This document shows positions 33,733-45,304 of a DNA stretch of 64,000 nucleotides, piece by piece. The translations under genes and the position numbers were made by a program. A model generated the notes under the pieces. It ran no database searches, was not told the DNA's origin, and saw nothing but the letters and a program-made list of their open reading frames with translations. The stretch covers positions 4,298,803 through 4,362,802 of the forward strand of contig OZ026609.1 in the NCBI GenBank assembly GCA_964020085.1. Reading direction: 5' to 3'. Within the stretch, counting starts at the first letter, position 1, and each line of letters opens with the position of its first letter. This DNA comes from Micromussa lordhowensis. Lineage: Eukaryota; Cnidaria; Anthozoa; Scleractinia; Lobophylliidae.

Positions 33733-33847
33733 ATTTGTTATCGCTAGTGTTCTGGCAGAGTTCCCACGTAGAGCTGTCAAGATCTCTCGACCACGGCAAA
33801 CGTCTCTTCTTGCTGGACCCGTCTTCCTCCGGATTTTTTTTTTTCAT
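33733..33847 (-). CDS. candidate first coding exon, unknown gene
   Basis: An ATG at 33,847 opens MKKKNPEEDGSSKKRRLPWS, a hydrophilic basic stretch, and continues to a possible donor (AACAAAT|GTAAGA) at 33,733. An upstream short frame (MSEGENQSQ) ends just before it. The composition looks coding-like, but no partner exon, domain or homologue is visible, so this may be chance. Confidence 0.2.
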
Positions 33848-33905
33848 TCGTTTATTTAGAGTTTGGTTTATTTTGACTTTGATTTTCGCCTTCAGACATT
33901 TCTAG

Positions 33906-35080
33906 ACCAAAAGCCGGCATTAGGTCGAAGTTGGAGAAATTTTAATCTCTCTCTTCGGCCATTACGGGAACGGTGACGTAACCAATTTTCTATGAGTTTA
34001 CCGGTACAATAGAACATAGGTTTTGTAACTCTGTTGACCAATCAGAGCGCGCGTAGTATGTCAGTTATTTTATAAACAGATGTAGAGAACAACTGTTTGT
34101 GTAGTAGGCCTCAATTGGGTTTATCAAATAAAAATCATAACTCTTCCCATTTACAATTCAATCCAAAATTTACGCTGCTACAAAGTGACAATTATATAAA
34201 TGAGAGCCACTGGCTCATAACAATCTACGAACAAACAATATACCGTATGCCTAAGGTTTTTCGACCAAAAATTAGCTCTTCCCTTGAAGGTTTACTTCAA
34301 AATTGATAGTTTCATATTAATTCTATATTAAGCCAGTTGTCGAAGGTGATTATGAAGAAATTGTCTCTAATCCAGGAAAAGGAAGCGAATTGATTTTCTC
34401 TTCCTTACAGCTAATTGCTAAGTTTCATTGGAAAGAAATTGTACAACATCTCTTCACGTGCTACTTTTTTCTTTACACCTACATTTATAAAATGGAGAAA
34501 CAGCTACATTTCATTGCTACTTTTATCGAGTTTCAAACAATTTGAATTGTTGTGATTTCAGCCACGCAGCCATGTTATAAATTAAAAGTATTAAAACCAG
34601 CTTGTGAAATCCTTGACTCTACCTTAACTTTAACCGGTGACAATACTCTCAGGGACTAGCCCCAGGTTTTGCAGATCACTATCTTTATAGAAATTCAAAG
34701 GCTGATTTGCTGTTGAATGATAAAGCCTTATGTTATGGTTGTTGTTTTCCTGTACACTAGCGAGAATGAAATCCCTACTACGGCGTACGGCCAGCCGTAC
34801 GCCCACCAATGTGCCGCAAAACGAAAATCTCCACTTTCAACCCTATATTTGCATAAAAACTCTACCATTGAAATTACAACAATAGAAGTTCAGAGCGCTA
34901 AGTAATTGTCAACACGCGACAATAAATATTTTTGAACAACGCGTTTTCTTAAGAGACTTTATTGCTTGTTAATAGTGAATACAAAAAAACATAATACACA
35001 GAGATTTGAAATGAATACACCAAAATTAAAACAACTACGAAATGTTTAACAAGCTATATAAATAAGTTCCTACTACCACC
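33906..35080. other. intergenic, nothing recognised
   Basis: AT-rich. It contains a short palindrome (GGCGTACGGC...GCCGTACGCC, about 34,782-34,803) and no supported gene. Confidence 0.4.
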
Positions 35081-35104
35081 GTTGGCTCTCTCGTATTTGT
35101 ATAC
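35081..35104 (-). pseudogene. relic start of a UPA exon (VYKYERA)
   Basis: After CTTGTACAG the minus strand reads VYKYERAN, matching the start of receptor exon 13 (VYKYEKAR), then similarity stops. Nearby, GAACATGTGGGTTCATAAGA near 35,263 resembles receptor intron sequence near 9,322 (GGACATGTGAGTTCAGAAGA), so exon and intron were copied together. It pairs with the exon-12-like relic at 36,269-36,340. Confidence 0.72.
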
Positions 35105-35354
35105 CTGTACAAGAACACAACGACCTAGTCACTGATTAAAGGTTCAGTTTTGCTGCCGTTAAAGATTCCGAGAATACGGATGTCAAAGGAACTAACAACT
35201 CATGACCCTTGTTTGTTTCTCGCTACTCACAAAGGCCTCGAACAAGATACATTTTATATTGAACATGTGGGTTCATAAGAGAGGAGTTGCAGGACTCGCC
35301 CGAGGTAGTGGGATGTCCTAGGTAATTTGTATCAAAGCGTATATAATGGTAGTT

Positions 35355-35760
35355 GAACTGAGTGGAGTGCAATTTGTTCTGAAATCATACGCTTGATTTC
35401 AAAATCGAAAGAGCGCGCAGCGCGAGTTCGATTTGAAATCACAACCCGAAGTTCAATTACCACTTTATTAGATCCATTTTTAAATCGGACCAATATTTAT
35501 TGAACAAAGTTGCCAAATTTGGCAAACAATTAGCTTTGTTGTCTTTTATTTTCCTGCAATGTGATTGGTGAGTTTAAAAGAGCCTAAAAGTCTGATTCGT
35601 TGGTGTTTTTTTTTCTGTCCCATTCTCATTGGCTGAGAAAAAACATGTGATTTAGAGCAAAAGATAGTGCGATTTGTGAATAAATCGCACCGCTGAGAAC
35701 CAATCACACTACAAGAATAACCAGTGATTTCAAAATGGATTTAATAAAGAAGTAAATCGG
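35355..35760. mobile_element. palindromic MITE-like region at the array's left edge
   Basis: CCACTTTATTAGATCCATTT at about 35,459 is mirrored by AAAATGGATTTAATAAAGAA at about 35,733. Inside is a near-perfect hairpin GCGATTTGTGAATAAATCGC. The right half, from 35,645, is repeated at the start of units B and C, so the duplication break fell inside this element. Confidence 0.6.
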
Positions 35761-36268
35761 AATCGAAAGATATTGGGCCACCCTTTCTCAGCCCACGCAT
35801 TAAATGTCTTCCTCCGTCAAACTTTACCCCTGAATATTGAACCTCAAACTTACACGTCCTGTCGTGCTGGCAACTTTATTGGTATTATTTCTCCCTGTAT
35901 TTTGTAATGTTTAGGAGCTGGTCCTTGTTGGAAGAGTTATCCCTTAGCGGGCCTAACGTTTGCCAATCACTAAGCACAATTGCCTATAACACAGAGGTAA
36001 TACGTGAAAGACAACGATGTGAAAGAAACCAGAAGTAGATATTTCTGCCTTTTGTGCTAGTCGTTCTCAGTTTCAGAATGAGATGTTTTCACAGGAAAAA
36101 AACAATTACCATCCCGCTTCATTCGCCGGTGTAGCGTTAAAGGTAGACTGACTTTTTGCACGTTTTTGAGGCTATTAGTCACAACTGAAAAGGCCTTCTA
36201 TCTGCTATCTGTCAGTCATAATACCTAGGTAATAGATCCCTTTTTGGAATAAAAGTTTCAGTTTATAC

Positions 36269-36340
36269 CTGCGTATCGTTGGTCTTGTCCAGTTCCCAAC
36301 CACCTTCAAGATTAGTGAGTTTTACTGTGGTTACCGTCAT
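36269..36340 (-). pseudogene. relic UPA exon in unit A
   Basis: The minus strand reads VTTVKLTNLEGGWELDKTND then TQ|GTATAA. This matches the end of receptor exon 12 ([24 protein letters not shown]), including the splice donor position. It is still open, but similarity fades upstream and the neighbouring exons are missing or truncated, so it is a fragment of a ZU5-UPA-Death type gene. Confidence 0.8.
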
Positions 36341-36637
36341 AAAAGAAAATTCACATCTCACATCACGGAAAATATGACGATGATTTCACAAAAATGCCTG
36401 CAGTTCATAGGATCAGTCAGGGAATTTAGGAGGGTCTGGATTGGGTTAACTAGGGTCCGGTTTAAACGTCAAAATTTTCATGAGCCGAACCTAATAACCT
36501 TAATTTAGTACATGGCGATATCGACGTTTCAATCAATTAAGTTCGACAGATGTTATTTGGGTCGACCCGAGAATTAAGTTCGACATGGCCAGTCGGTCAG
36601 TTCGACTACGGAGCGCCTCCGATTCAAACGTCGAACT

Positions 36638-36675
36638 TACATTACATACATTACATACATTACATACATTACAAA
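36638..36675. repeat. (CATTACATA)n microsatellite
   Basis: About four copies of a nine-base word in unit A; units B and C have only one or two. Confidence 0.85.
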
Positions 36676-37002
36676 TACACTAAATAAGTTATTTTTTCTC
36701 CCAAAGTTCAGCACGTTTCCTATTTTTGTCATACGTCCACAGCTTGTTTTGATCTTTTGCACCGTAATGGCGGGAAGACCGGGAAGATATGTTCTCCTCT
36801 TGCTTTGTGAGCACGAAATATACTTGCTTGATGTGCATAAACCATTTCTGTATGTGGTGCTCCGTATTTGAAGACGATGAGAGTGGCAAAAAAAAATCGA
36901 CAAAAAACCAAAATTTAACTGAAAATCGACACTTGTAATCAGATTTACTAACAACAAATAAAACGTTTTTTTTCCCTTGAAATCCGTTTGAAATTCATTT
37001 AA

Positions 37003-37347
37003 GGTGGCTCGAAACAGTTTACAGTACTCCAGTAATTCTCGAAAATTTAAGGTGCCTCTGAACCCACTCCGTAGAATTCTTTTTAATCTTTGCAAAAAGT
37101 TGCATTACAACTCGATAATAAATAATGGGGTTCACCGAGCTCGCTTAAAGCTAAAATTAAGGGTGTTTTTAGCAGGTCATATTGTTGCTATGACAACCTA
37201 TTGTGCCATAAAATTAACAGCAACTTGTTTGCCAATGATTGGGCAGTTTTTTGATACCATGATTTTGGTATCAACCGATATAGAGTGGTTATAATGACCC
37301 ATCAAGCTCTAAATCTTGGAAAGTAGTGGAAACTGTTTCGAGCCACC
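37003..37347. mobile_element. 345-bp MITE with TTAA target duplication, unit A
   Basis: Ends GGTGGCTCGAAACAGTTT and AAACTGTTTCGAGCCACC are perfect inverted repeats, flanked by TTAA. It sits at the same place in units B and C, so it inserted before the array formed. The longest open frames here (both strands) are by-products of this element. Confidence 0.9.
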
Positions 37348-37976
37348 TTAAATATTATAACTCTAGCCTTTCCTGGGATCTGTAAACATTTTTAAACTCT
37401 GTTGGGTAACGCGGCAAAAAAAAAAAGAGTTTGTATGTTATATGTTATAGCATAATGAAACGATCTGTTATAACAATGCAAAATATGACGATAAATTCAA
37501 AAGAAATTTTCGCATGGTTCATTTTTTCAACAATTTTACAGTTTCCGGATTTTATGGAAGTTTTCCTGGAAAATGTTCGTACTTGGATGGCACTTGTAAC
37601 CGTTTCGAAAAATTCGGAATTTTCGTTAAATGGAAATAATTTTCCTCGACTTCAGGACCTTTGAATGATATTTTCGAAAACAACTTACTATAGAGATTAT
37701 TTGTTATTGAGCAAAATATGAAGAAATCCCAAATTTCACAACTGTGTTCTCATTCTCGATATTTAGAGGAATTGGTTCTTGAAAAGGTGAGTTTTCTGAG
37801 ATCTTGATCAGCGAGCATTCCGGGAACACCACCCAGCGTGAGGAACAAGATTAACGACGGCGCTTCACTGACGTTCTCTCCGCGAATTTTTGGAGGGGAA
37901 GGAGCAGCCCTACACAGGCTTGGACATTTCCGGCCCCGCCTTTAAAAAAAGAAATATGCACACTCAGCTCTAATTA

Positions 37977-37986
37977 ACAATTAGAC

Positions 37987-38020
<34 letters not shown>
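37977..38020. repeat. hairpin of a truncated inverted-repeat element, unit A
   Basis: AACAATTAGACCC is mirrored by GGGTCTAATTGTT. Unit B carries a longer form (50,240-50,530); A and C have lost parts at both ends. Confidence 0.7.
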
Positions 38021-39372
38021 TAGTATCACCCAACTAGTCGGACAGAAAAGGGAATAATAAAGTTTGCAAATGCAAGTTGAAAAAATATTTATTTGGCGAA
38101 AAAAGCGAAAGAAAAACTGGCGAGTATCGTACTCGATGACTATTACTAATAGTCCCCTAGTAGCGTAGCCAATCAAAATGCAGGATTTAAATACACTAAT
38201 TAAAAGACACAAAAGGAAGATGTTATGCGCCTACTGACGCTATGAGAAATGATGATGATGAAAGGAAGATGTCTGCAGTGTTTATATGCGCGTCTAACTT
38301 CTGATTTTAACTTAAAAGAACTCAGAAAAAATTGTACGATAATATTGCTAGATAGGAATTCCAAACCCAAAAAAATGCAATTTCTAACATCACTGATACT
38401 TTATTTATTTTATTATTTTCAGAAAAACAAAATCAAAAATGTAATACAGCACTGAACTCGGGTATCCTCCTAAACATCCGTTAACTTTTCAGAATAATTT
38501 ACATTAAATATAACATAATTCAACCTAGGGCGCCTCTCCCTTCCAGGGTGGCAAGGACAGACAAAGGCCATGGTGGTTTCGCGTTATTTCATTGGTCCTT
38601 GATTAGCTAGTGTATACCGAAAAAAGTAATTTATGCAGATTAGACTTCGAACGTGGAGAAAATGTCAGAAAAGTCAATCCCGAAAAAGATTTCTTGTTCA
38701 AATTCAAGTTTTCCAGCTTTGTGGCACTTTTTTTTTGTATTTTGTTTGTTTTGTTTATATTTTATTTTTTTCCTCCATGGCTACCCAGCCTTCCGAGACT
38801 TTAAAGGAAAGGCACCCTCGGAACGAGTTTGGAGTGTTTTATTTCCGAATAGGTAACTCCCTGCCAATAAAGGGACTCTTAGCGTTGTAATATCGATAAG
38901 CTTGTTATACACACAACCGTACAAGATTCATCGCCTGGTGGCCTTACCACTAAACTAATTAAACCAAATCGTTTTTGGCCGAGTCACGTAGAAACTTTCT
39001 GAACCACTGTTAACTTGACATTAAAATAATGAGTGCTAGAAAATCGCAATACCACAATCGCACTCCAGATGATATAACATGACTATAAATTAAATTGTGA
39101 CTTAACTTTTAACATTCATTTTTGTTACCTCCTCTGACACTCAAGATACAGACAAAAAAACACCTGTTATACACTTTTGTCCTTAGAGTACAGCTCCTTG
39201 TATTTTCCTTTAAACTATGTTCATATGCTGTAGGTCAGACTTTCTTACAAAGATAATTATTTCGTTTCCTCGTCGTCCTCCTTCATCTAAAGTGTGGGTT
39301 AATACCATGAGTGGTAACAACAAATCCGGACATAGAAATATATCCGTGGAATAGCTTTTTATAGTATCGGCG

Positions 39373-40248
39373 TCACATGTCACGAAGAGGCAAACCTGCA
39401 ACTTGTCTTTGATGCTGACGTCGTTTGCGAAAGAGTGCAAGTAAAGCTGATCTGAATTCTGGCATGCGGATAGCGTACAATATAGGATTTACAAGGGAGT
39501 TTAAATACAATAAAAATAACAATGCTTTATCTAAATGCCAATCAAATGAAGATAGCTGTCGCCACCATATATCATATTTACTGATATGTGTGGCAAAAAG
39601 ATATGTAACGTGTGGCAAGTACAACAGAAGAGATACAACTGTCACAATCAACAATGTCATGGTCAGTTTTCTTTCTCTACTTGCTGCACCATGGTGCTGA
39701 GGATGCACTCCACAGCGGACTTTAATACCAATGGACGTGTAAGAGACACAAATAATCAAAAGGGAAATCCAAGAAAATGCAAGAAATACGGAATAACTGT
39801 AATGACTACTAGCTAGCCTACTAGCTATTGTTAACAATCCAGAAATAACCCAAACGACGGCAATTAGTAATCCGTATACCCATTTTTTAAGCACTCGATG
39901 CCTGAACGGGTAGAATGTTGCGTGCACCCGTTCTAAAGCAATAATGCTGATGTTTATTAAAGTAGCAAAAGGAAACAACGCGAAGGGTAGGTCTATAAAA
40001 GTTATTGTCCAATCCCGCTTAAACAGGTGACAACTAATTCCAGTATAATAGAAAAGAGCGTACACAACAGTTCCTGCAACAAACATATCTATAACTGCCA
40101 AATTTATCACGAGGTACGTGCTACGCTTGCGGATATTGCGGTTTCTTATGAAAACAATTATCGTACATAGGTTGAGTGTTAGTATGGCAATAGACTCGAC
40201 TAGGCCTACAGTCATCCAGGGTATGCACTCAGATAAAGACCACCACAT
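39373..40248 (-). CDS. rhodopsin-like orphan GPCR, unit A
   Basis: A 291-residue seven-transmembrane protein in one coding exon. Helices by hydropathy: 11-34, 45-69, 82-106, 123-143, 154-178, 195-219 and 239-261. Class A marks: NLAVID in helix 2 (Asp54), ERV (106-108) in place of DRY after helix 3, and NPILY (254-258) in helix 7. Helix 6 lacks the usual CWxP (it has LYLP). The N-terminus is very short and the C-tail basic (RKRRQHQRQ). It should couple to G proteins at the plasma membrane; the ligand is unknown. The exon acceptor CCACAG is at 40,302, so 54 nt of 5' untranslated sequence precede the ATG. An AATAAA lies about 530 nt after the stop. It is 92% identical to the unit B copy. Confidence 0.9.
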   Translation of the reverse strand: MWWSLSECIPWMTVGLVESIAILTLNLCTIIVFIRNRNIRKRSTYLVINLAVIDMFVAGTVVYALFYYTGISCHLFKRDWTITFIDLPFALFPFATLINISIIALERVHATFYPFRHRVLKKWVYGLLIAVVWVISGLLTIASRLASSHYSYSVFLAFSWISLLIICVSYTSIGIKVRCGVHPQHHGAASRERKLTMTLLIVTVVSLLLYLPHVTYLFATHISKYDIWWRQLSSFDWHLDKALLFLLYLNSLVNPILYAIRMPEFRSALLALFRKRRQHQRQVAGLPLRDM

Positions 40249-40302
40249 CTCAAAGCTCTGTCTGTTTCTTCGTATTGCTGTTAGAAGTAACTACTCGTCT
40301 GC
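40249..40302 (-). other. 5' untranslated part of the GPCR coding exon, unit A
   Basis: TTGACTTCTTTCCACAG is a good acceptor ending at 40,303; the exon then runs 54 nt to the ATG. The same arrangement is found in unit B (exon start 52,743). Confidence 0.65.
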
Positions 40303-40469
40303 CTGTGGAAAGAAGTCAATCATTTTTGACAGGTTCTTTTGCTGCTTGTGCGAGGAAGTTAATTACTAACATCCAACATCCATGTAGATAATATTTTTTT
40401 TGAAAGCCTGTACTGACATTTCAAGGTGTTGAAAACCACTTTTTAATAAGTTGCGTTCAATAATCTGAG

Positions 40470-40512
40470 GGGCGGTGGCCTAATGGTTGGTGCGCTCGAC
40501 TCCGGCCGTAAC
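40470..40512 (+). repeat. truncated tRNA-like SINE head
   Basis: GGGGCGGTGGCCTAATGGTT is A box-like and a GCGCTCGACTCCGG anticodon-arm segment follows, but there is no B box. It is repeated in unit B near 52,911-52,950. Confidence 0.45.
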
Positions 40513-40675
40513 GTAGCGCTTCTCATGGTATTAATGAAAATGTTGAAATGGACCTAATTATGCAATAGTCTGGAAGAGAGAACACATACAAAACTTGGGA
40601 ACACTCAACGCAGAGCCACAATATTTTTTTTAGGTTAAGTATCAAAATGACAGTTGAAACAACTCTCTAACTTAC

Positions 40676-40728
40676 CTCGATAGACGTTCTCCCCTTGAGT
40701 TTCTCGATCGATGAGGGATACATACACC
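40676..40728 (-). other. predicted 53-nt 5' untranslated exon of the GPCR, unit A
   Basis: CTCTTTGCAG precedes and GTAAGT follows a 53-nt segment on the minus strand. Length and both splice sites are kept in unit B (53,116-53,168). No long frame, so untranslated. The prediction rests on splice motifs and conservation only. Confidence 0.5.
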
Positions 40729-40841
40729 CTGCAAAGAGGAAAGCAAATACTCAACTCTTGATACTCAATTTAGTTGCAAATTTGGATTAAGCTTCGATGC
40801 GCTCCAAAGGCTTTAAATTGGCGTAGAATCGGTGAAATAAT

Positions 40842-41225
40842 GTGGATAACGTATCCACTAGATATTTTACAACAGTATTGAATATTTCGTTCGCTGATTT
40901 GCTTTTTAACGGTGCCTTTTATTATTTAAATAGTCTTGTTTTGATCCCATACAAATTTGTAGAGAAGCACCTAAACATCTTTCAATACTTGAATGATGAA
41001 CAAGAAAGTGTCGCAGCGCGAAGTTTGCTCAGATATGCACCAACACAACGTCTGTTTTCACTTCGCATCCACAAAGAACTAAATACCACTTTCCTTGGTA
41101 ACGAAATGTTTAAATTGACATTAAATTTATTCTCAAGCTTTCTCAAAGCTCAGCAGGAAACAATGAAAGTTATTTTCAAACTTCTCCGAAAAAAGTTACC
41201 AGAACAAATATTGGGAGCAAAGTGA
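40842..41225 (+). CDS. conserved 127-codon open frame of unknown function, unit A
   Basis: An ATG-initiated frame on the plus strand, inside the predicted first intron of the GPCR gene and antisense to it. It encodes a protein with FSLRIHKELNTTFLGNEMFK and a basic end KLLRKKLPEQILGAK. No domain recognised. The unit B copy differs by only two substitutions in 384 nt, both changing residues, so the low divergence is not evidence of protein selection. It may be a chance frame in a recently homogenised segment. Confidence 0.22.
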   Translation: MDNVSTRYFTTVLNISFADLLFNGAFYYLNSLVLIPYKFVEKHLNIFQYLNDEQESVAARSLLRYAPTQRLFSLRIHKELNTTFLGNEMFKLTLNLFSSFLKAQQETMKVIFKLLRKKLPEQILGAK

Positions 41226-41253
41226 CAAAAAAGTTGAAACATCTTCAACTTAC

Positions 41254-41300
41254 CCCAGTTGTAACAAGATGCTCTCTCTGGTGAATCTTTTTTTTGAAGG
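41254..41300 (-). other. predicted first 5' untranslated exon of the GPCR, unit A
   Basis: On the minus strand ...TTGTTACAACTGG|GTAAGT gives a good donor at 41,254; the 5' edge is not defined. The site is kept in unit B at 53,694. Confidence 0.4.
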
Positions 41301-44289
41301 ATCTGATAAATGTTTGCTGTAAAGAGAAGGACGCGTTTACTAGTTTGAGCGAAAATATATCTATCTCTCTATAAGAGAAAGGCTGATAATGACATACAAG
41401 CAAAACGCAGCTATTGATGAGCAAGTTTTTTGTTTCACGTTTAATTTTTCATTTAATACAAATCGCTTTTGTCAAGATGTCTTGTAACCCATTTGTGAAC
41501 AGCAACGGACAGCTAAAGTACCTAAATAACGCGATGACCTAAGAAATAATTACGAAATGGAAAACGTGTCCTTTTCTCGAATGAAAACGTTCCTTTCTTC
41601 TAATCCGAAAAAAATATAATGTTGAGAACACGTCATTATTATTGCATGTAAGCATTGTTGCAAGGTGGAGGTGAAACGTATTTTATGGCGTTCAAATTTA
41701 CCACATCACTATAACGTCCCTCTATTCGCGGCACACAAAAAAGAAATTAGCTTCCCATGCTATTAAAAAGTGTTTAACTGACAGTCGACATCTTGGCGTA
41801 CACCCACCTTGATAGGAAATTCTAGATTCTGGTATGTAGTCTCAGTGTAAATGAAAACCAGTCAAACTTTGAGGAGAGATATAATATTGGCCTAATGAAA
41901 AACGTAAGTTAAAACAAAAATGTTAAAATTCTATGATAATAAATAACTATTGACTTAATGTAGGTATATTTCCATATTGAACTGTAGAAACCGTGCATTG
42001 GACCTAAACGTAGCGCTAAAATACTAGAAATAATGGCGTCTAGATTAATTCAATACCATTTTACTTTGCATGCTGTTCTGAAAACAAAATGATTTTTACC
42101 TTTTCAGCAGAGTATTACTTGGTGTCAACTAGAAACGTCATAAAAACGTTCGAAAACAAGACATTCATAGAGCAAATGCAACAACCGTACAATTAGCGCA
42201 CAAAAAGTTTTCTGTTGGTTTTAAAAAAAGTACTTAAACTTATCGTGCTATAGTTTTTTAATGAGAAACTTCTTGGCAAGGCATTATTTGGGCGATGACC
42301 ATCAAATGTTCGCATTTCATTTGTGTCAAAGAACGCAAAAGCCTTTTCGTAAATTGAAAGGTTCGGTCTAAATATTCGCTGTCAAGGTAGCGAACGACTC
42401 ATCTCAATAATTCTTAATTTCACAGAATTCCTTTTTTTTTTCATCTGAAGATATCAGGTACGAAGCCTAATTAAGGTACGCCCACCAACGTTCATCACTT
42501 GTTGATCTTCTTGATGCATATGCCCTTCGTCTTTAAAAAACTACAAGCCGTTCGTTTCGCAACTCTCAAATCAATTGTTAAGATAATATTATCCAAAACT
42601 GAAGCATGCTTTTACTCTACGAATACTCGACCTTACTAAACGAAATTCTTCTTTGTTTTTATCATTATTCTCTTTATTTGTGACTAAACTGTACGAACGA
42701 ATGTTCGATGATTGAGAGCCGTGGAGCTTTGGCCAAGTGGAGACCGGTTTACTGCACACGTCAAAATAGAATGCGCGACTCTGCCGATGTATTATTTTAC
42801 TAAACGACGCAAATAATTCCAAATTTATTTTCCTTTAAGACTTCCTTTCCAGCTGCTTTAGAAATTAAAAGGGGTTCAGGGATATCAAACTCTGTACTGA
42901 ATTTCATTTAATCGAATTACTAACTCTTTGTTCAGTCTCCTATTTCCTATAGTATTAGCGCGATGCTTGTGTTTTCTACGACTACTACATTGTGGTGGCC
43001 CTGAATAATAGCTGTTGTCACTGTTATCCGGTAGGTTTCTACTTTTCGAAAATGACATAATATTGATCTGTGTCAAATGAAAATGAGCTCGTATGCGGAA
43101 ACGTCTGTTGCCTCAAAGACTGCCTTTTGTACTTAAAATAAAACTTATAGTGGGCTCGTTAAAACTAAAATCGCTTTAAATCATAGAAGTGACTGTATTC
43201 ACCGAGAATTGTGTACAATATTCCATTACCTGACTTTCCTCTTGAAAATATAATGATTTTGAAGAGCTCTAAATATAGCATTGGGCATTTTTCTATTTTC
43301 TTGATTTTTATTTTTCTGCACTAAATTGGATATACCTACAACAACAATTATCAGTTAAAGTTCAGAAAGTCTTCAACATATCTACTTTGCCCGGCAATGG
43401 GAAGCTACAGTTCCTGGTGAGTGGGTTTTACAGCCAACTCACTAATGAAAAACAGTCACACTGCAAAGAGATAATTTGGTTGAGAATAAAAAAAATAACA
43501 TTTTTGCCCCCACTTTTGTGATATTGAGTATTGGGAAGTTAATTTTATAACTGAAAATTAAACGCAGTTTAGTTTTAAGGACAATGCAACTCTGCTCTAA
43601 AATACCGCTATCCGATTGCACAACCTCAAGATGTTACCCGGCTAATACGCGATCAGTTCAGTACTTTTCTTCTTCTAACCTGAGAAAATTGATCTGTTCT
43701 TTTATTCCGTAAAATACTCAGATTTGACGGGAATGAATAAATCTCTTTTAGATTCTGCCGTATTTAAAAAAGCCAAAACGCTCAAACCTTTTAAAATAAT
43801 TGAAAAACGCTAGGATAAACGTTTCATGTTGAACTGATGCGTGTTCATGATTGTACATCAGTTATGGTACAACATTGGAGCGCGATATCGAATCTCTAAT
43901 TATAATAATCTTTATACTCAACTCGTTGAATTCTCTCATTTTATCAATCTCGCTTGACTTTAACATCGAACTTCACCAGGGCTCTTTCTCTGCTATGATC
44001 GTGTTGAATCTTTGTTTCGTACATATTAAAGACCCTTTCATCTGACCTCGATAAATAGTCTGCTGACATACGCAGTAAGTGTAGCCATGGAGTATTCAGA
44101 CGAACGACGAAGCCAGTTCAAATTGAAATAACTTTGCTCCTTACGACTTCCTTTTAGTTATAATTAAAAGTATTTTCGAATTTAAACCCACCATTGTCGT
44201 CGTTTCTTTTGCTTCTAGTTGTTGTCATCATTGGCGGGATAGCTATAGCTTCCTTGTTTTGGGCAGTAAAGCAAAGTGTGGTGAATTAT
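41301..44289. other. region upstream of the GPCR, unit A
   Basis: AT-rich, no long frame. It holds two of three similar short modules with a TCAGTGTAAATGAAAACCAG-like core (41,837 and 43,434) that may be alternative first exons or promoters. A short plus-strand segment near 44,175-44,280 encodes a hydrophobic stretch. Confidence 0.4.
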
Positions 44290-44676
44290 CACTTTTTATT
44301 ATATAAAAGTCAGTGGTATAGCGAGTAGTAACAAATTCATAAAAACGATACGATATCCTCACATGTGAAGATATGATATCCTCACATGTGAAGATATCGA
44401 TGATTTCAGTGGCATCAGGTTTGTCTCTTAAATTGTACTTAAATTCGTTGGTGTATCATCGAAACATCTTCGGGTCTTCCTCGAAAGTCTTCGGCAATCT
44501 TCGGCAATCTTCGGACATCTTCGGAAATTCTCGGAAATTCTCGGGAAATGTTCGAAAACGTTCGTCTGGTCTTCGGGACAATTTTGGAAAATCTTCGGAA
44601 ATCTTCGGAAAGTGGTCGGAAATCTTCGGAAAATCATCAAAAACGCCGTTATCAGTACGTTTATATAATAAAAAGA
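44290..44676. mobile_element. insertion with inverted ends and TTCGG minisatellite, unit A only
   Basis: CTTTTTATTATATAAA at the left is mirrored by TTTATATAATAAAAAG at the right. Inside are tandem palindromes GATATCCTCACATGTGAAGA and an array of about 11-bp units (AATCTTCGGAA variants, about 44,471-44,640). Unit B lacks it: there GGCGAATTATCACTT runs on towards AGGCTATAGTCTAG with only a short spacer. The array makes open frames on both strands that are not genes. Confidence 0.7.
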
Positions 44677-44677
44677 A

Positions 44678-44817
44678 CATTACACGTTAGCTCGAAGATA
44701 TGAATTTTATGTTACTCGTGGCAAGAGCAACATCTCACTCGTTCGCTGCGCTCACTCGTGAGATATTCCTCTTGCCACTCGAACATAAAATTCATATTTT
44801 CTCTCCACCGTGTAATA
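44678..44817. mobile_element. foldback element, unit A only
   Basis: ATTACACG at the left mirrors CGTGTAAT at the right. Inside, ATGAATTTTATGTTACTCGT and GGCAAGAG are mirrored by CTCTTGCC and ACTCGAACATAAAATTCAT. It adjoins the minisatellite element and is absent from unit B. Confidence 0.8.
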
Positions 44818-45304
44818 TCCTCTATATAATATTTAGGCTATAGTCTAGGGGAATTCGATGTAAATCTTTATTTGAAACTTTAAAGTTTTAAATTTCTTCA
44901 GATTACTGGAACGACCGCAATAACCTGCTTAGTTTGTGGCAGCTTGAAAGAGGTATGTTAATCGAGAGGCCCAGCTGCCTGTTTACGTTTGCAAAGAACT
45001 GCATAAAATGTTTGCCCTCAATAACAGACCACAGTGGACTTGACATAATAATTATCATTTGTTTTGAGGCATTGGAAAGCTAAGCGAAACGTATACTCAA
45101 AGTTGTCGCTAAAACAGTAAAATAACTGTTAGGCTAAATTAAACTTGACGATTTAAACGTCTGTCGCTTTTAAGTCACAAGACCGTCCATTTTCACTGGT
45201 ATATTGCCACTGTTCATGTCAGCTTTAATAGTAATGAAAGGAAAAATAAAAAGTAGAAACGAATTAACTCAAAAGTGACTGCAAAGCATTCTCTTCTTTT
45301 CGAG

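Noticed and set aside
36637..37095. 152-codon minus-strand frame (LKRILRSGFRGTLNF...) and plus-strand counterparts, in all three units
   Set aside because: They run across the end of a TTAA MITE and a microsatellite; their conservation follows from the recent duplication of non-coding DNA.
38610..38890. Overlapping plus-strand frames with Phe-rich stretches (also at 51,043-51,342)
   Set aside because: Driven by a T-rich run whose length differs between units and shifts the frame; no family resemblance.
42711..42770. tRNA-like A box (TTGGCCAAGTGG) in both units
   Set aside because: No B box at the right distance and no stem structure.
44373..44690. Open frames on both strands rich in FGKSSEIFG or DFPKISED repeats
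   Set aside because: Made by the TTCGG minisatellite, present in unit A only, without start or splice context.
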